This document shows positions 16,406-26,967 of a DNA stretch of 64,000 nt, piece by piece. Position 1 is the first letter of the stretch, and the number at the start of each line of letters is the position of its first letter. The notes beneath the pieces are model-generated. The model did not search any database and was not told the DNA's origin. It was given only the letters and a program-made list of their open reading frames with translations. This DNA is from Virgibacillus sp. NKC19-16 (lineage in GTDB: Bacteria > Bacillota > Bacilli > Bacillales > Amphibacillaceae): assembly GCF_021560035.1 (NCBI RefSeq), contig NZ_CP074373.1, positions 2,166,001 to 2,230,000 on the forward strand, read 5' to 3'. A program made the translations under genes and the position numbers.

Positions 16406-18100
16406 TCAAAGGGTGCTTTCTTTTTGTTGATTTCCTTTTTCTTCTTCAACTAATTGGCGCTTTAGAATCTTGCCTACAGCTGTTTTTGGTAATTCTTCTC
16501 GAAAATCATAGGCTCTTGGCACTTTAAACGTGGCTAGATGCTCTCTGCAATAGGTGTTTAATTCTTCTTCTCTAATCTCGTATCCGTCCTTTAATACGAT
16601 ATAGGCCTTCACTGTTTCCCCACGATAGGCATCCGGTATACCTGCCACAACTGCTTCTTGAATTCCTTCATGCTCATAAAGAACTTCTTCTACTTCTCTT
16701 GGATAAATATTGAATCCACCAGCGATGATGACATCTTTTTTGCGATCCACGACATAAAAATAACCCTCATCATCCATAAACCCGAGATCACCTGTGTATA
16801 ACCAGCCATCTTTCAATACATTATCTGTTTCCTCCTGATTATTCCAGTAACCTTTCATAATTTGCGGACCCTTTACAGCAATTTCTCCAACTTCACCTAT
16901 ATCCGCTTCCTCATCGGATTCCAGACGAAAAATTTTAGAATCTGTATCAGGCCAAGGTACACCAATACTGCCATTCACCCGATTTCCCCAAATAAAATTA
17001 GCATGTGTAACCGGAGAGGATTCCGTCAGTCCATATCCTTCTACCAAACTTCCATTTGTAATTTTTTCAAATTGTTCCTGTACTTCAATAGGCAATGGGG
17101 CTGAACCACTTATACAAGCCTGAATGGAAGACAAATCATATTTATTTATGTCCGGATGATTTAAAAGACCAACATAAATAGTTGGAGCTCCTGGAAATAA
17201 CGTTGGTTTTTGCTTTTGAATCGTTTTTAAAACCTTTTCAGCATCAAAATTAGGTAACAGAATCATTTTTGACCCTTGCATAACGGACATATTCATTACT
17301 GTTGTCATACCATATACATGGAAGAATGGTAATACACCTAAAACGACTTCCTTCCCTTCTTTTGTTTTATATAACCAAGACCTGCACATTTGTACATTTG
17401 CTACTAAATTATAGTGTGTCAGCATAACCCCTTTTGGATTTCCTGTTGTTCCACCAGTGTATTGCAATAATGCCAAATCATTTACCGGGTCGACCTCCAC
17501 TTCTTTATAGCGGGCAGCGGATGTATCCATCATTAACTGCCACACATGCGTTTCTTCGCTTTGCTCCACCTTCACAACCATATTATATTGCTTTTTTTGA
17601 ATAAATGGATACAAGCGATTTTTCGGAAACGGCAAGTAATCTTTAATCCCTGTAACAATGGTATGTTTCAAATTTGTGTTAGCGTGTACATTTGTGACCC
17701 TTGGCAGTAAAATATCCAGACAAACAATAAATGTTGCACCTGAATCTTTCAATTGGTGTTCCAGTTCCCTCTCTTTATATAAGGGATTTGTTTGTACAAC
17801 AATTCCTCCTGCCATGAGTGTAGCATAATAACTAATAACTGCCTGAGGTGAATTTGGCAGCATCACAGCAACTTTATCCCCTTTTTTTAACCCTAAGGAC
17901 TGCATGTAATTTGCCATTTTCCTTGTTTGGGTGTAAAGATCGTTGTATGTTATCTCCTTCCCCATAAAATGAAGCGCTTTCTTTTCTGGGTAGCGCTGAG
18001 CACTCTCAGCCAGAAATGCATGCAAGGGCTTTTCATCATACCCAATCGTGGTCGGTATTTCTGATGGATAATGCTTTTGCCATTTTTTCTCTTGGTCCAT
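16406..18100 (-). CDS. lcfA: Long-chain fatty-acid--CoA ligase
   Basis: Activates long-chain fatty acids to acyl-CoA through an acyl-adenylate. The 564-residue protein has the AMP-binding P-loop YTGGTTGNPKGVM (about residue 215), VEGYGLTESSP, the ATP motif GWLYTGDLGFMDDEGYFYVVDRKKD and the catalytic Lys near the C terminus in PKTAVGKILKRQL. ATG follows AGGAGG. First gene of the fatty-acid block in gene order; TATAAT at 18134-18139 on the minus strand has only a weak -35 partner. Confidence 0.95.
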   Translation of the reverse strand: MDQEKKWQKHYPSEIPTTIGYDEKPLHAFLAESAQRYPEKKALHFMGKEITYNDLYTQTRKMANYMQSLGLKKGDKVAVMLPNSPQAVISYYATLMAGGIVVQTNPLYKERELEHQLKDSGATFIVCLDILLPRVTNVHANTNLKHTIVTGIKDYLPFPKNRLYPFIQKKQYNMVVKVEQSEETHVWQLMMDTSAARYKEVEVDPVNDLALLQYTGGTTGNPKGVMLTHYNLVANVQMCRSWLYKTKEGKEVVLGVLPFFHVYGMTTVMNMSVMQGSKMILLPNFDAEKVLKTIQKQKPTLFPGAPTIYVGLLNHPDINKYDLSSIQACISGSAPLPIEVQEQFEKITNGSLVEGYGLTESSPVTHANFIWGNRVNGSIGVPWPDTDSKIFRLESDEEADIGEVGEIAVKGPQIMKGYWNNQEETDNVLKDGWLYTGDLGFMDDEGYFYVVDRKKDVIIAGGFNIYPREVEEVLYEHEGIQEAVVAGIPDAYRGETVKAYIVLKDGYEIREEELNTYCREHLATFKVPRAYDFREELPKTAVGKILKRQLVEEEKGNQQKESTL

Positions 18101-18181
18101 GATATCTCCTCCTATACTACTATATTATAACTCATTATACCGATAAATTTCTATTTTTTGAAATTTGAGCTTGTATTTTTT

Positions 18182-18259
18182 TCAAATTAAATATACGACC
18201 CCTACAATTACAAAAATAACTGCCACAATGATACATACTTTAGCTAATGTTTCCAACAT
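18182..18259 (-). CDS. Possible 25-residue membrane peptide
   Basis: A short frame, ATG 18257-18259, behind AAGGGG (five bases), encoding MLETLAKVC followed by about 15 hydrophobic residues (IIVAVIFVIVGVVYL) and a stop. It would be a one-helix membrane peptide. I do not recognise it. The region between lcfA and mutSB holds no other gene; B. subtilis has yshE (a DUF350 membrane protein) nearby, but this peptide is far too short to be that. Chance occurrence is possible. Confidence 0.35.
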   Translation of the reverse strand: MLETLAKVCIIVAVIFVIVGVVYLI

Positions 18260-18307
18260 CTTCTCCCCTTCTATAAAATTTTTATACTCCCTGAATACGC
18301 ATTGCAA

Positions 18308-18340
18308 TGATACCCTGAAATATTCTAAAACAGGGCATCA
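18308..18340. repeat. Inverted repeat downstream of mutSB
   Basis: TGATACCCTG and CAGGGCATCA around a 13-base AT-rich loop. It follows the mutSB stop by 22 bases but lacks a U-run, so it may be a 3' stabilising hairpin rather than a terminator. Confidence 0.5.
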
Positions 18341-18362
18341 TTATACTTAAAAAGACCGGCAT

Positions 18363-20708
18363 TTAACGAAATTCAATTACCGTAACACCACTGCCTCCCT
18401 CACCGGAGGAACCGGGTCTTGATGAGGCAATACTTGTATGATTTCGTGCAAATTCCTGTACACCCTTACGAAGCGCGCCTGTACCCTTTCCGTGGATTAT
18501 GGATACCTTGGAATAGCCCGCGAGCAATGCGTCATCCATATATTTTTCCAGTTTTGACATTGCATCTTCAAAACGCTCTCCCCGTAGGTCCAGCTCTGTT
18601 TTCACATGGTAGTTCGATCCTTTGATCGTTGCTACCGGCTCCTCGACCGTTTCTTTTTGTTTACCGATTAATTGAAGGTCCTCGCGTTTTACCTTTACCT
18701 TCATGATTCCTACTTGTACAAGATATTCGTGCTCATTCACTTTTTCCAGCACAGTACCTTGCTGGTTTATAGTGGTTAACTTAATTTCATCACCTGGGTG
18801 TAATGCTGTATTGTTTCGGACAGATGGTGATTCTTTTTTTGTATCTTGTTTCTGTGAAAGATTGGGTCTGGCTTCCTCGAGCATTTTCTTCGCTTCAATC
18901 CACTCGTGTTCTTTTATTTGGGTGTTGTTTTTCATCGAACGGACTTCATCTACGATTAATTCTGCTTCTTCCCGCGCTTTATTTAATGCCTTCTCTGCTT
19001 TTTCTTCCGCTTTTTTATATAATGTTTCCCGTTTTTGATCAAATTGCTTCCACTGCTTCTCCATATCCTCCCGAAGCTTTTCACTTTCAAGTAAAATCTG
19101 ATGAGCCTCCTGATAATCCTTCTCTGCATTCAATTGAGACTTCTCCAATGAAGCAATCATATTTTCAACACTTGTAGAGTCTACGCCAATATGACTCCTA
19201 GCTTGTTCAATAACAGAATCACTTAAACCTAAACGTTTGGATATATCAAACGCATTACTCCTGCCGGGCACACCTATCAGTAAACGATAGGTTGGTTGAA
19301 GTGTCTCCATATCAAATTCCACAGATGCGTTAACTACATTGTTTCTGTTATAGCCATATGCTTTAAGTTCCGGGTAATGGGTCGTAGCAATAATGCGGGC
19401 GCCTCTGGATACAACGTCATCCAGAATAGACATGGCTAATGCCGCACCTTCCTGTGGATCTGTTCCAGCACCCAACTCATCAAATAATACCAATGTTTTA
19501 TGATCTACATTTTCTAGAATTTCTACAATATTCGTCATGTGGGAAGAAAAAGTACTTAAATCCTGTTCAATTGATTGTTCATCACCAATATCTGCAAAAA
19601 CATCTTCAAATACTGCCATTTCACAGCCGTCCAGTGCCGGGATTTGCAAGCCGGATTGGGCCATTAATGTACATAAGCCGACCATTTTTAATGTAACTGT
19701 TTTTCCGCCTGTATTCGGTCCTGTAATGACAATTGCCGTATATGTTTCACCAATCTCCACATCATTTGCGACTACCTCATCGCTTGATATGAGCGGATGA
19801 CGTGCCTGAGACATTTTGATAATGCCTTGCTCATTCATGATCGGCATTGCTGCTTTCATTTGTCTGCCCAGTTTAGCACGGGCAAACATGAAATCGATTT
19901 TAGCTAAAACAGTAACATTATCCTGTAAAAATGCCTCCTGCTCTGAAATGCGTTCACTTATAACTTGTAAGATCCGCTCAACTTCCTGCTTTTCTTTGAC
20001 TCTTGCTTCCTGTAATTGATTATTCAGATCGACGACAGACTTTGGTTCCATAAATAATGTCTGGCCGGAAGCAGATTGATCATGAACAATCCCCCCAATG
20101 GAGCCTCGGTGTTCTTGTTTTACTGGAAGCACATACCGTTCATTTCTTATCGTGATAATTGAATCAGACAACATATTGCTGTTTGATTTTGTATAGCTAT
20201 CTAGTTTATCACGCACCCTGCTTTCAAATGTACGAATAGATGAACGAATTCCGCGCAATTTCTCAGAAGCACTATCCATCACATGTCCATGATCGTCAAT
20301 ACAGCTCTTTATATGTGTTTCCAGATCTCTAAGTGGTGTAATTTGCATCACAAGCTCTTTTAAAATAGGGAGATCCTCTTCCAGACTTTCAATAAAAGTC
20401 TTTACTTGTCGGCCACCATAAATGGTAGTTGCAACATCCAACGCTTCGCTTGTTGAAAGAATGCCTCCAATAACGCTTCGTTTTAGGCTTGCTCGAATGT
20501 CAGCGACCCCCCCTAAAGGAATAGACAGGTTTAAGCGTATAATTTGCATGGCTTCATCCGTTTCACGTTGTAACATCTTCACTTCACTTATATCCGTAGA
20601 TGGTCGAAGCCCGAAAGCAAGATCTTTTCCCAATGAAGTGGCCGCCTGGTTATTCAATTGTTCGATAATTTTTTCAAATTCCATTGTACGGAGAATTCTA
20701 TCGTTCAT
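18363..20708 (-). CDS. mutSB: MutS2 (MutSB) ATPase with Smr domain
   Basis: MutS-type ATPase of the MutS2 branch, which lacks the mismatch-binding domain and is implicated in rescue of collided ribosomes and suppression of recombination. The 781 residues contain the core helices, the ATPase with Walker [15 protein letters not shown] (about 330), Walker [18 protein letters not shown] and the H-switch ATTHYPELK, a coiled coil at about 515-625, and a C-terminal Smr endonuclease domain starting [13 protein letters not shown] with [13 protein letters not shown]. Last gene of zapA-yshB-polX-mutSB. Confidence 0.95.
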   Translation of the reverse strand: MNDRILRTMEFEKIIEQLNNQAATSLGKDLAFGLRPSTDISEVKMLQRETDEAMQIIRLNLSIPLGGVADIRASLKRSVIGGILSTSEALDVATTIYGGRQVKTFIESLEEDLPILKELVMQITPLRDLETHIKSCIDDHGHVMDSASEKLRGIRSSIRTFESRVRDKLDSYTKSNSNMLSDSIITIRNERYVLPVKQEHRGSIGGIVHDQSASGQTLFMEPKSVVDLNNQLQEARVKEKQEVERILQVISERISEQEAFLQDNVTVLAKIDFMFARAKLGRQMKAAMPIMNEQGIIKMSQARHPLISSDEVVANDVEIGETYTAIVITGPNTGGKTVTLKMVGLCTLMAQSGLQIPALDGCEMAVFEDVFADIGDEQSIEQDLSTFSSHMTNIVEILENVDHKTLVLFDELGAGTDPQEGAALAMSILDDVVSRGARIIATTHYPELKAYGYNRNNVVNASVEFDMETLQPTYRLLIGVPGRSNAFDISKRLGLSDSVIEQARSHIGVDSTSVENMIASLEKSQLNAEKDYQEAHQILLESEKLREDMEKQWKQFDQKRETLYKKAEEKAEKALNKAREEAELIVDEVRSMKNNTQIKEHEWIEAKKMLEEARPNLSQKQDTKKESPSVRNNTALHPGDEIKLTTINQQGTVLEKVNEHEYLVQVGIMKVKVKREDLQLIGKQKETVEEPVATIKGSNYHVKTELDLRGERFEDAMSKLEKYMDDALLAGYSKVSIIHGKGTGALRKGVQEFARNHTSIASSRPGSSGEGGSGVTVIEFR

Positions 20709-20741
20709 ACGTTCATACTCCTTTAGGACGCGTGAATCTGT

Positions 20742-22460
20742 TTACTTATTACGCCGAAAGTAATTTATTAATTTCTCTGTTGACCAGGTGTTCATTACGG
20801 TTTCTTTTTGGATCCAGCCTTTTCTTGCTGAGGCAACACCATATTCCATATGATCCAGCATGGGATAACTATGTGCATCTGTGTTGATCGAAAGCGTAAC
20901 ACCAGCAGCATGTGCCCTACGTGCCCATTCCGGTGAAATATCCAAACGGTTTGGATTTGCATTTATTTCTAGTGCTGTGTTCGTTTCCTTAGCCTTATGA
21001 ATCAATTTTTCCAAATCAACCTTGTACCCATTTCGTCGCCCAATTAACCTTCCAGTAGGATGTGCAATCAAAGAGACATATGGGTTTTCAAGTGCTGCAT
21101 ATAACCGATCCATTATTTTATCCTGTTCCTGATTAAAACTCGAATGGATAGCTCCGATTACAAAGTCCATTTCCTGCAAGAAATCTGTTGAGAAGTCCAA
21201 GTTCCCGTTTGGTAAAATATCCATTTCTACACCGGAAAATATATGGATATCTCTATATTTTTCATTTAGTTTTCCGATTTCCTCGCGTTGCTTTCTTAGT
21301 CTCGTTTCATCCAGACCTCCTGCAACTCGCAAATATTTGGAGTGATCGGTAATTGCTATAAACGCATATCCCTTAGCACGCGCCTGGTTCGCCATCTCTT
21401 CCAGTGACTGTGCACCATCACTCCAGGTTGTATGCATATGCAAATCGCCTCGAATGTCGCCTAACTCAATCAAGGGAACCTCTTCTTCAAAAGCTTCGAC
21501 TTCTCCCGCATTTTCTCTAACCTCTGGTGGAATATAGGTTAATCCAAAATGATTGAAAAATTCCTTCTCCGTTGGAAAGGTGAAAATCTCATTGGTTTCT
21601 TCTTTTTCAATTCCATATTCATTGATTTTTTCACCACGTGATTTTGCAAGCTGACGCATCGCTACATTATGCTCTTTTGATCCGGTAAAATGATGTAATG
21701 TTGACGCAAACTCTTCCCTTTTTACAAGACGAAAATCAACATTAATATCATAAATATCCTGCAATGTTACGGATACTTTTGTATCTCCCTTCGCAATTAC
21801 CTCTTTAATATCAGGCAATTCTAACAAGGAATCACGAACTTTTTCCGGTTGTTCTGTTGCGATGATGAAATCAATATCTTTAATCGTCTCCCGCATCCTG
21901 CGCAGACTCCCGGCACGCGAATAGTCATCCACTTCAGCAATCCCCTGAAGATACGCTTCTACTCTCTCAGCAATGGGAAGCATTATGGCAATTGGTAATC
22001 GTTCCGGTCGCTTATTCATTTCCTCAAGTGAGATTAGAATCTTATCTGCTGTCTTCTTGCCAAACCCTGCAAGACGCTCCACCTGTTTATTTTCACATGC
22101 AATTTTTAACGATTCCGCATCCGAAACGCCAAGTTCTTTGTATAGTTTCGCTAATTTTTTTCCACCTAAACCAGGAAGATCAAGTAATGGCACCAGGCCT
22201 TCTGGCACTTCCTTTTTTAGTTCCAATAATGTTTCTGATCTTCCGGTTTGTATATATTCCTCAATGACCGTACTCGTTCCTTTGCCAATCCCGTTTAGCT
22301 TTGTAAAATCATCAATATCTGTTAACGACCGATCATCAGTCTCAAGTGCTTGAGCCGCTTTACGGTAAGCAGAAATTTTAAACGAATTCTCTCCTTTTAA
22401 TTCCATGTAAAGGGCAATCGTTTCCAGTTGTTTTATAACATCTTTTTTATTTAGCTTCAT
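20742..22460 (-). CDS. polX: Family X DNA polymerase with PHP domain
   Basis: Gap-filling polymerase with an appended exonuclease, acting in base excision repair. The 572 residues comprise an 8-kDa helix-hairpin-helix region (INGIGKGTS-like LNGIGKGTSTVIEEY, about 48-65), the nucleotidyl-transferase core with GSLRRMRETIKDIDFIIAT supplying catalytic aspartates, and a PHP phosphoesterase starting GDLHMHTTWSDG (about 335) with DHSKYL, GVEMDI and NTDAHS metal ligands. 33 bases before mutSB in the same operon. Confidence 0.95.
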   Translation of the reverse strand: MKLNKKDVIKQLETIALYMELKGENSFKISAYRKAAQALETDDRSLTDIDDFTKLNGIGKGTSTVIEEYIQTGRSETLLELKKEVPEGLVPLLDLPGLGGKKLAKLYKELGVSDAESLKIACENKQVERLAGFGKKTADKILISLEEMNKRPERLPIAIMLPIAERVEAYLQGIAEVDDYSRAGSLRRMRETIKDIDFIIATEQPEKVRDSLLELPDIKEVIAKGDTKVSVTLQDIYDINVDFRLVKREEFASTLHHFTGSKEHNVAMRQLAKSRGEKINEYGIEKEETNEIFTFPTEKEFFNHFGLTYIPPEVRENAGEVEAFEEEVPLIELGDIRGDLHMHTTWSDGAQSLEEMANQARAKGYAFIAITDHSKYLRVAGGLDETRLRKQREEIGKLNEKYRDIHIFSGVEMDILPNGNLDFSTDFLQEMDFVIGAIHSSFNQEQDKIMDRLYAALENPYVSLIAHPTGRLIGRRNGYKVDLEKLIHKAKETNTALEINANPNRLDISPEWARRAHAAGVTLSINTDAHSYPMLDHMEYGVASARKGWIQKETVMNTWSTEKLINYFRRNK

Positions 22461-22531
22461 TGTTTACCACCTGCTTGACTTTCACCTCTGTTATGGAGGC
22501 GATTTGAAATATTTGGGTTACTTTATGGCAG

Positions 22532-23083
22532 CTATCCATTAAATAGACCAGCTACATGTTCGAACCATAATTCGGTTATTTTACCTGAAAAATACGGTGT
22601 GTTCTCGATTATAAACATTGCTATAGACGAGTTCGTTATCCAGGATTGTATCGTGTCGATAGGTGTTAACGCCAGGATATACAACACAATAAAAAGTATC
22701 AGGTAAATTTCTATAAATCCTAATACGGCTCCCAGTATCTTATTAACTGATTTTAAAATTGGTAAATATGCTACAAAATCCAGCATGGAGGCAATAATTT
22801 GTAATATTATTTTTACAGCAAAGAAAATGATGGCAAATGCAATTGCGTTGTAGAACGCGTTTTCAAGGGGTAAGGATTCAAGAAAGTCAGCCCATGCGCC
22901 GTCTGATAATTCCGGATATGGAATCCATAAGGAAAGCCTTGCTCCAAGATCATCATAGTAAAGTATTGCAGCTATAAACGCTGCAATAAACCCGACTAAA
23001 TGAAAAAGTTGGAGAATAAATCCTCTTTTTAAACCAATTAAAAAACCAAAAATCAAGAATATGATTAAAATGACGTCAAACAT
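22532..23083 (-). CDS. yshB: CvpA-family membrane protein YshB
   Basis: A 183-residue integral membrane protein of the CvpA family, named after colicin V production in E. coli. Four hydrophobic helices are visible: residues 2-20, 25-45, 75-98 and 115-142. The short GLKRGF motif after the first helix is typical. The molecular role is not settled. It starts three bases after the zapA stop, so the two are translationally close; zapA and yshB are adjacent in B. subtilis too. Confidence 0.88.
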   Translation of the reverse strand: MFDVILIIFLIFGFLIGLKRGFILQLFHLVGFIAAFIAAILYYDDLGARLSLWIPYPELSDGAWADFLESLPLENAFYNAIAFAIIFFAVKIILQIIASMLDFVAYLPILKSVNKILGAVLGFIEIYLILFIVLYILALTPIDTIQSWITNSSIAMFIIENTPYFSGKITELWFEHVAGLFNG

Positions 23084-23086
23084 ATT

Positions 23087-23350
23087 TTATTTATCCTCTT
23101 TCCTATTAAGTGAACCTACCAACTTAGCGTAGTCTTCTTTCAGTTTCAAATAATCATTCATTGTATTTACAGCAGTAAGAACAGCAAGTCTTGTCGTATC
23201 AAGATGCTTATTCTGTTCATGAATTTCGCTCATCTTCTGATCTACCAGGCTCGCGACCATCCGAACATGAGATGCAGGTTCCTCACCGATTATTGTATAT
23301 GATTTATTATGTATTTCCACCGTTATGCGTTCTTTATTAGTATGAGCCAC
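23087..23350 (-). CDS. zapA: Cell division protein ZapA
   Basis: Small FtsZ-ring stabiliser. The 87 residues show the family's N-terminal beta hairpin (RITVEIHNKSYTIIGEEP) followed by a helix and a C-terminal coiled coil (residues about 25-85) with the pattern HVRMVASLVDQKMSEI. Start is GTG at 23348-23350 after AGGAGG. First gene of zapA-yshB-polX-mutSB. Confidence 0.92.
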   Translation of the reverse strand: MAHTNKERITVEIHNKSYTIIGEEPASHVRMVASLVDQKMSEIHEQNKHLDTTRLAVLTAVNTMNDYLKLKEDYAKLVGSLNRKEDK

Positions 23351-23511
23351 ACAGAAATCCTCCTGCCTGAGAAATATTGTTCACTTTATAGTAACATGAA
23401 GTGAAGGGATTAGGAAACTACGAAGCACATGATGTATTGGCACTTTACCCGTTTAAATAAAGGTTAAAGTTTGCTATAGTTTACATATTGGAATAGATTG
23501 GAGAGGACATT

Positions 23512-24435
23512 ATGCCACAACGTGTGGATGTAGTACCACAGGAAACAATTAACAAAATGAAATATTTTTACAGAAGCGCATTGACGTCCACACCTCAAGG
23601 GGCCATTTTTAGAGCCAAAACAGAAAATGCCACTGTAACTGCCTATAAATCCGGAAAAGTACTGTTTCAAGGAAGTACACCAGAGATTGAGGCTCAAAAG
23701 TGGATAGCGGATCCAGGCGCAAAAGCACAACAACCAAAGAAAGAAGGAACAATATATGCTCCACCACCTACATTATTCAAAAGTAATCATATAGGTTCTG
23801 ATGAGGCTGGCACAGGGGATTATTTTGGCCCTATTACAGTTGCAGGTGTTTTTGTTGAAGACCATCAAATCGAACAATTAAAAAACATGGGCGTAAAGGA
23901 TTCGAAAAACCTGACTGACACTACTATCCGCAAACTGGCCAAGGAAATCATAAAACTCAACATCCCCTATTCCTTACTCATTTTGCATAATGAAAAATAT
24001 AATAAGCTGCAGCGTCAGGGATGGACCCAAGGAAAAATGAAAGCAGTTCTGCATCAGCATGTCATAAATAATCTGCTGAAGAAAATAGGTAATAATTCAA
24101 TGGACGGCATCATCATTGATCAATTTTGTGAGCCGGCAGTCTATAAAAAACATATTTCATCTGAAAATCTAACACTGGCTGAAAATACATATTTTATGAC
24201 GAAAGCAGAAAGCTACTCGATCGCTGTTGCTGCTGGCTCCATCATCGCAAGAACAAGTTTTCTAAGCGAAATGGATAAACTGTCAGAACAAATGGGGATC
24301 ACCATACCAAAAGGTGCCTCCAAAAAAGTGGACCAAACCATAGCAAAAATAATCAGCTCAAAAGGTGAAACAATATTGAATACATGCGCAAAAACACATT
24401 TCGCCAACACAAAAAAGGCAAGAATATATATATAG
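23512..24435 (+). CDS. rnhC: Ribonuclease HIII
   Basis: Degrades RNA in RNA:DNA hybrids. The 307-residue protein has the HIII-specific N-terminal TBP-like domain (residues 1-85) and a C-terminal RNase HII-like catalytic domain with the DE motif GSDEAGTGDYFGP, DSKNLTD, and two further acidic residues in DGIIIDQF and the KAESYSIAVAAGSIIAR block. ATG at 23512 follows GGAGAGG. Divergent from zapA and convergent with pheT. Confidence 0.95.
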   Translation: MPQRVDVVPQETINKMKYFYRSALTSTPQGAIFRAKTENATVTAYKSGKVLFQGSTPEIEAQKWIADPGAKAQQPKKEGTIYAPPPTLFKSNHIGSDEAGTGDYFGPITVAGVFVEDHQIEQLKNMGVKDSKNLTDTTIRKLAKEIIKLNIPYSLLILHNEKYNKLQRQGWTQGKMKAVLHQHVINNLLKKIGNNSMDGIIIDQFCEPAVYKKHISSENLTLAENTYFMTKAESYSIAVAAGSIIARTSFLSEMDKLSEQMGITIPKGASKKVDQTIAKIISSKGETILNTCAKTHFANTKKARIYI

Positions 24436-24471
24436 AAAAACGATACGGTGAGCAACACCGTATCGTTTTTT
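24436..24471. terminator. Bidirectional terminator between rnhC and pheT
   Basis: Fifteen-base stem containing AACGATACGGTG and its complement, loop AGCAA, A-run and T-run flanks. Confidence 0.9.
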
Positions 24472-24478
24472 CTACCTA

Positions 24479-24520
24479 GGCTGTTTTCTAAAAGATTGCT
24501 GCTTTTGACACAAAAGATAC
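24479..24520. mobile_element. Truncated end of the MITE-like repeat family
   Basis: The 42 bases starting GGCTGTTTTCTAAAAG and ending ACACAAAAGATAC align with the outer end of the full copy at 56524 and, reversed, with the end at 48368. Only this terminus is present; the rest of the element is missing. It lies between the pheT stop (24526) and the terminator at 24436-24471. Confidence 0.75.
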
Positions 24521-24525
24521 TTTAC

Positions 24526-26952
24526 CTAAGATCTCACATATGCGCCAAATTCATTATTTACTTTTTCAACAATTTTTTGATATGACCGCTCTACCTCATC
24601 ATCTTGCAATGTTTTTTCGGGATGTTGATAAAGTAGACTATAGGCAATCGATTTCTTGCCTTCAGGTACATTCTCCCCTTGATAAACATCAAAAATCTGT
24701 ACATTTTTTACAAGCGGGGCCCCTACCTCTTCAATCATTGATTTTACTTCTCCCGCTACTACTTCCTCATCGAGGATAAAGGCTATGTCCCTTGCGACGG
24801 ATGGATATTTAGGTATTTGATGATAGGACGGATTGTCCGAATAAGCTGCCAAAACTTCCTCTATATTGACATCAAACACATATGTTTCATTCAGATCCAT
24901 GTCCTTTTCCAGTAGGGGATGAAGTTGTCCCATAAAACCGATCACCTTATTACGGATGAGCATGGTTGCACATCTTCCAGGGTGCATGTCAGGAAGTTTT
25001 GCCTGTTCAAATGTAACCGGGATTTGTAAGTAGTCAAATAATCCTTCCAATACTCCTTTAACGACATAGAAATCAACAGCTTTCTTCTCTTGCTGCCACG
25101 GCTGTTCCATCCATTTTCCTGTTAATGCACCAGCTAAACGCAAGGACTCATCGGGTTGTTCTTTTAACACTTCTTCATCTGAAATAAATATGGCACCAAG
25201 TTCGTAATAGCTCAAGTCAGCTTGATTTCTGGCCTGATTATAAGCTAGCGTGCTTAATAATTCCGGCAATATGCTTAGTCGCAAATATCTATGATCCTCA
25301 CTCATTGGCATAGCTAACTCAACAGGCTTTGGACCTTTCGCTTTCATTTCCGGACTGATTAACATTGAAATATTATCCTTGTTTGTTAAAGAATGGGTTA
25401 TTGTTTCCATCAGCCCAGCACCTTCAAGGTAATTTTTTACATTTCGTTTTAATAGCTGTCGCTCGGTTAAAGCACCTGCATGTGACTTGCCGAATGGTAA
25501 TGTGAATGGTAAATGATCATACCCATAAATTCGAGCAACTTCTTCCAGCATATCTTCAAATATCTGAATATCCTGACGCCTTGTTGGGGCATAGACGGTA
25601 AAGTCTTTGTCATTCTGTTTGAAATTGAAACGCAGCTTATTTAAAATATGGACGATTTCCTGGCCGGAAATATCTGTGCCTAGTCGTTTATTGATTTCAT
25701 CCACATTCATTACTACTGTCTTTTCGGAATGATCTAACTTGTCAACTTCCACAGGATTTGCTAGTACTTCTCCTCCAGCATGTTGCTTTAATAACTGAGC
25801 TGCCCTAAGTCCTGCTGATTTCACACGGTTTGGATCCACGCCTTTTTCAAATCGGGTACTGGATTCACTACGCAGGCCAGTATCTTTGACTGTCGTCCTT
25901 ACCGCTGATGGTGCAAAATAGGCTGCTTCCAATAAAACAGTAGTAGTTTCTTCCGTTACTTCTGTACTCGCTCCTCCCATCACTCCAGCTAGCGCAATCG
26001 GGGCTTCTCCATTCGTAATCACGAGATGATCTTCTGATAATATTCTTTCTTTTTCATCCAGGGTAACTAGCTTCTCCTCTTGTCTGGCACGACGAACCAA
26101 TATCTTTTTAGATTGCAAACGATCGTAATCAAAGGCGTGTAATGGTTGCCCATATTCAAGTAATACAAAATTCGTAATATCAACTACATTGTTGATTGGA
26201 CGTATCCCCGCAGCCATCAAATAGTTAGCTATCCATGGCGGGGAAGGTTTTATTTCAAGATTTCTAATAATAAAAGCACCATAATATGGATTTAAATCCG
26301 TATCTTCAACCTCTACATCAATGTATGCACTCGTTTCTTCATCACTTACTTCCACATCTTCAGCCGGCAGAAGAATCGGTTTATCTAAAATAGCAGCTAC
26401 TTCATAAGCAACACCCAACATGGACAAACTGTCAGCCCGGTTTGGGGTTAGGTCAAATTCCAACACCACATCATCTAAATTTAATATCGGCCGAACGCTT
26501 TCACCGGTTAAAACATCGTCAGGAAGAACAACGATTCCATCTGAGACCTCTTTTGGCAGATATTTTTCTTTCAGTCCTAATTCTTTTAGTGAACAAATCA
26601 TACCATTTGACTGGACACCACGTAATTTTGTTTGTTTGATTTTAACATTTCCAGGTAAAACAGCACCAGGCTTTGCGACAGCCACTTTTTGGCCCTGCGC
26701 TATATTTGGTGCACCGCATATGATTTGCAGTTTTTCCTCGCCAACATCGACATTACAAAGGCTTAGCTTATCCGCATTGGGGTGTTTCTCACAAGAATCG
26801 ACATAACCAATAACTACATCGTTGTTTTCTTCAGCTATATATTCAATTCCATCTACTTCAATTCCGGACTTTGTAATCTTTTCAGCAAGCTCTTCAGGAC
26901 TTAAGTGTCCTAAATCAACATAATTTCTTAACCAATTTAATGATACGAACAT
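24526..26952 (-). CDS. pheT: Phenylalanyl-tRNA synthetase beta chain
   Basis: Editing and tRNA-binding subunit of the alpha2-beta2 enzyme. The 808 residues run through an N-terminal EMAP-like tRNA-binding domain (about 40-150, CEKHPNADKLSLCNVDVG), the B3/B4 editing domain (near 210-385), B5, a catalytic-like core, and a C-terminal anticodon-binding FDX-ACB domain (YPSVARDIAFILDEEV onward). ATG 26950-26952 is chosen; a TTG codon just before it is also possible. Only 15 bases separate it from pheS. Confidence 0.96.
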   Translation of the reverse strand: MFVSLNWLRNYVDLGHLSPEELAEKITKSGIEVDGIEYIAEENNDVVIGYVDSCEKHPNADKLSLCNVDVGEEKLQIICGAPNIAQGQKVAVAKPGAVLPGNVKIKQTKLRGVQSNGMICSLKELGLKEKYLPKEVSDGIVVLPDDVLTGESVRPILNLDDVVLEFDLTPNRADSLSMLGVAYEVAAILDKPILLPAEDVEVSDEETSAYIDVEVEDTDLNPYYGAFIIRNLEIKPSPPWIANYLMAAGIRPINNVVDITNFVLLEYGQPLHAFDYDRLQSKKILVRRARQEEKLVTLDEKERILSEDHLVITNGEAPIALAGVMGGASTEVTEETTTVLLEAAYFAPSAVRTTVKDTGLRSESSTRFEKGVDPNRVKSAGLRAAQLLKQHAGGEVLANPVEVDKLDHSEKTVVMNVDEINKRLGTDISGQEIVHILNKLRFNFKQNDKDFTVYAPTRRQDIQIFEDMLEEVARIYGYDHLPFTLPFGKSHAGALTERQLLKRNVKNYLEGAGLMETITHSLTNKDNISMLISPEMKAKGPKPVELAMPMSEDHRYLRLSILPELLSTLAYNQARNQADLSYYELGAIFISDEEVLKEQPDESLRLAGALTGKWMEQPWQQEKKAVDFYVVKGVLEGLFDYLQIPVTFEQAKLPDMHPGRCATMLIRNKVIGFMGQLHPLLEKDMDLNETYVFDVNIEEVLAAYSDNPSYHQIPKYPSVARDIAFILDEEVVAGEVKSMIEEVGAPLVKNVQIFDVYQGENVPEGKKSIAYSLLYQHPEKTLQDDEVERSYQKIVEKVNNEFGAYVRS

Positions 26953-26967
26953 CAATACTTACCTCCT

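Noticed and set aside
16390-16407. GGCTCTTTTTT on the minus strand after lcfA, resembling the MITE end
   Set aside because: Similarity stops after about ten bases; there is no partner end or duplication. It may be a weak four-pair terminator GAGC/GCTC with a U-run.
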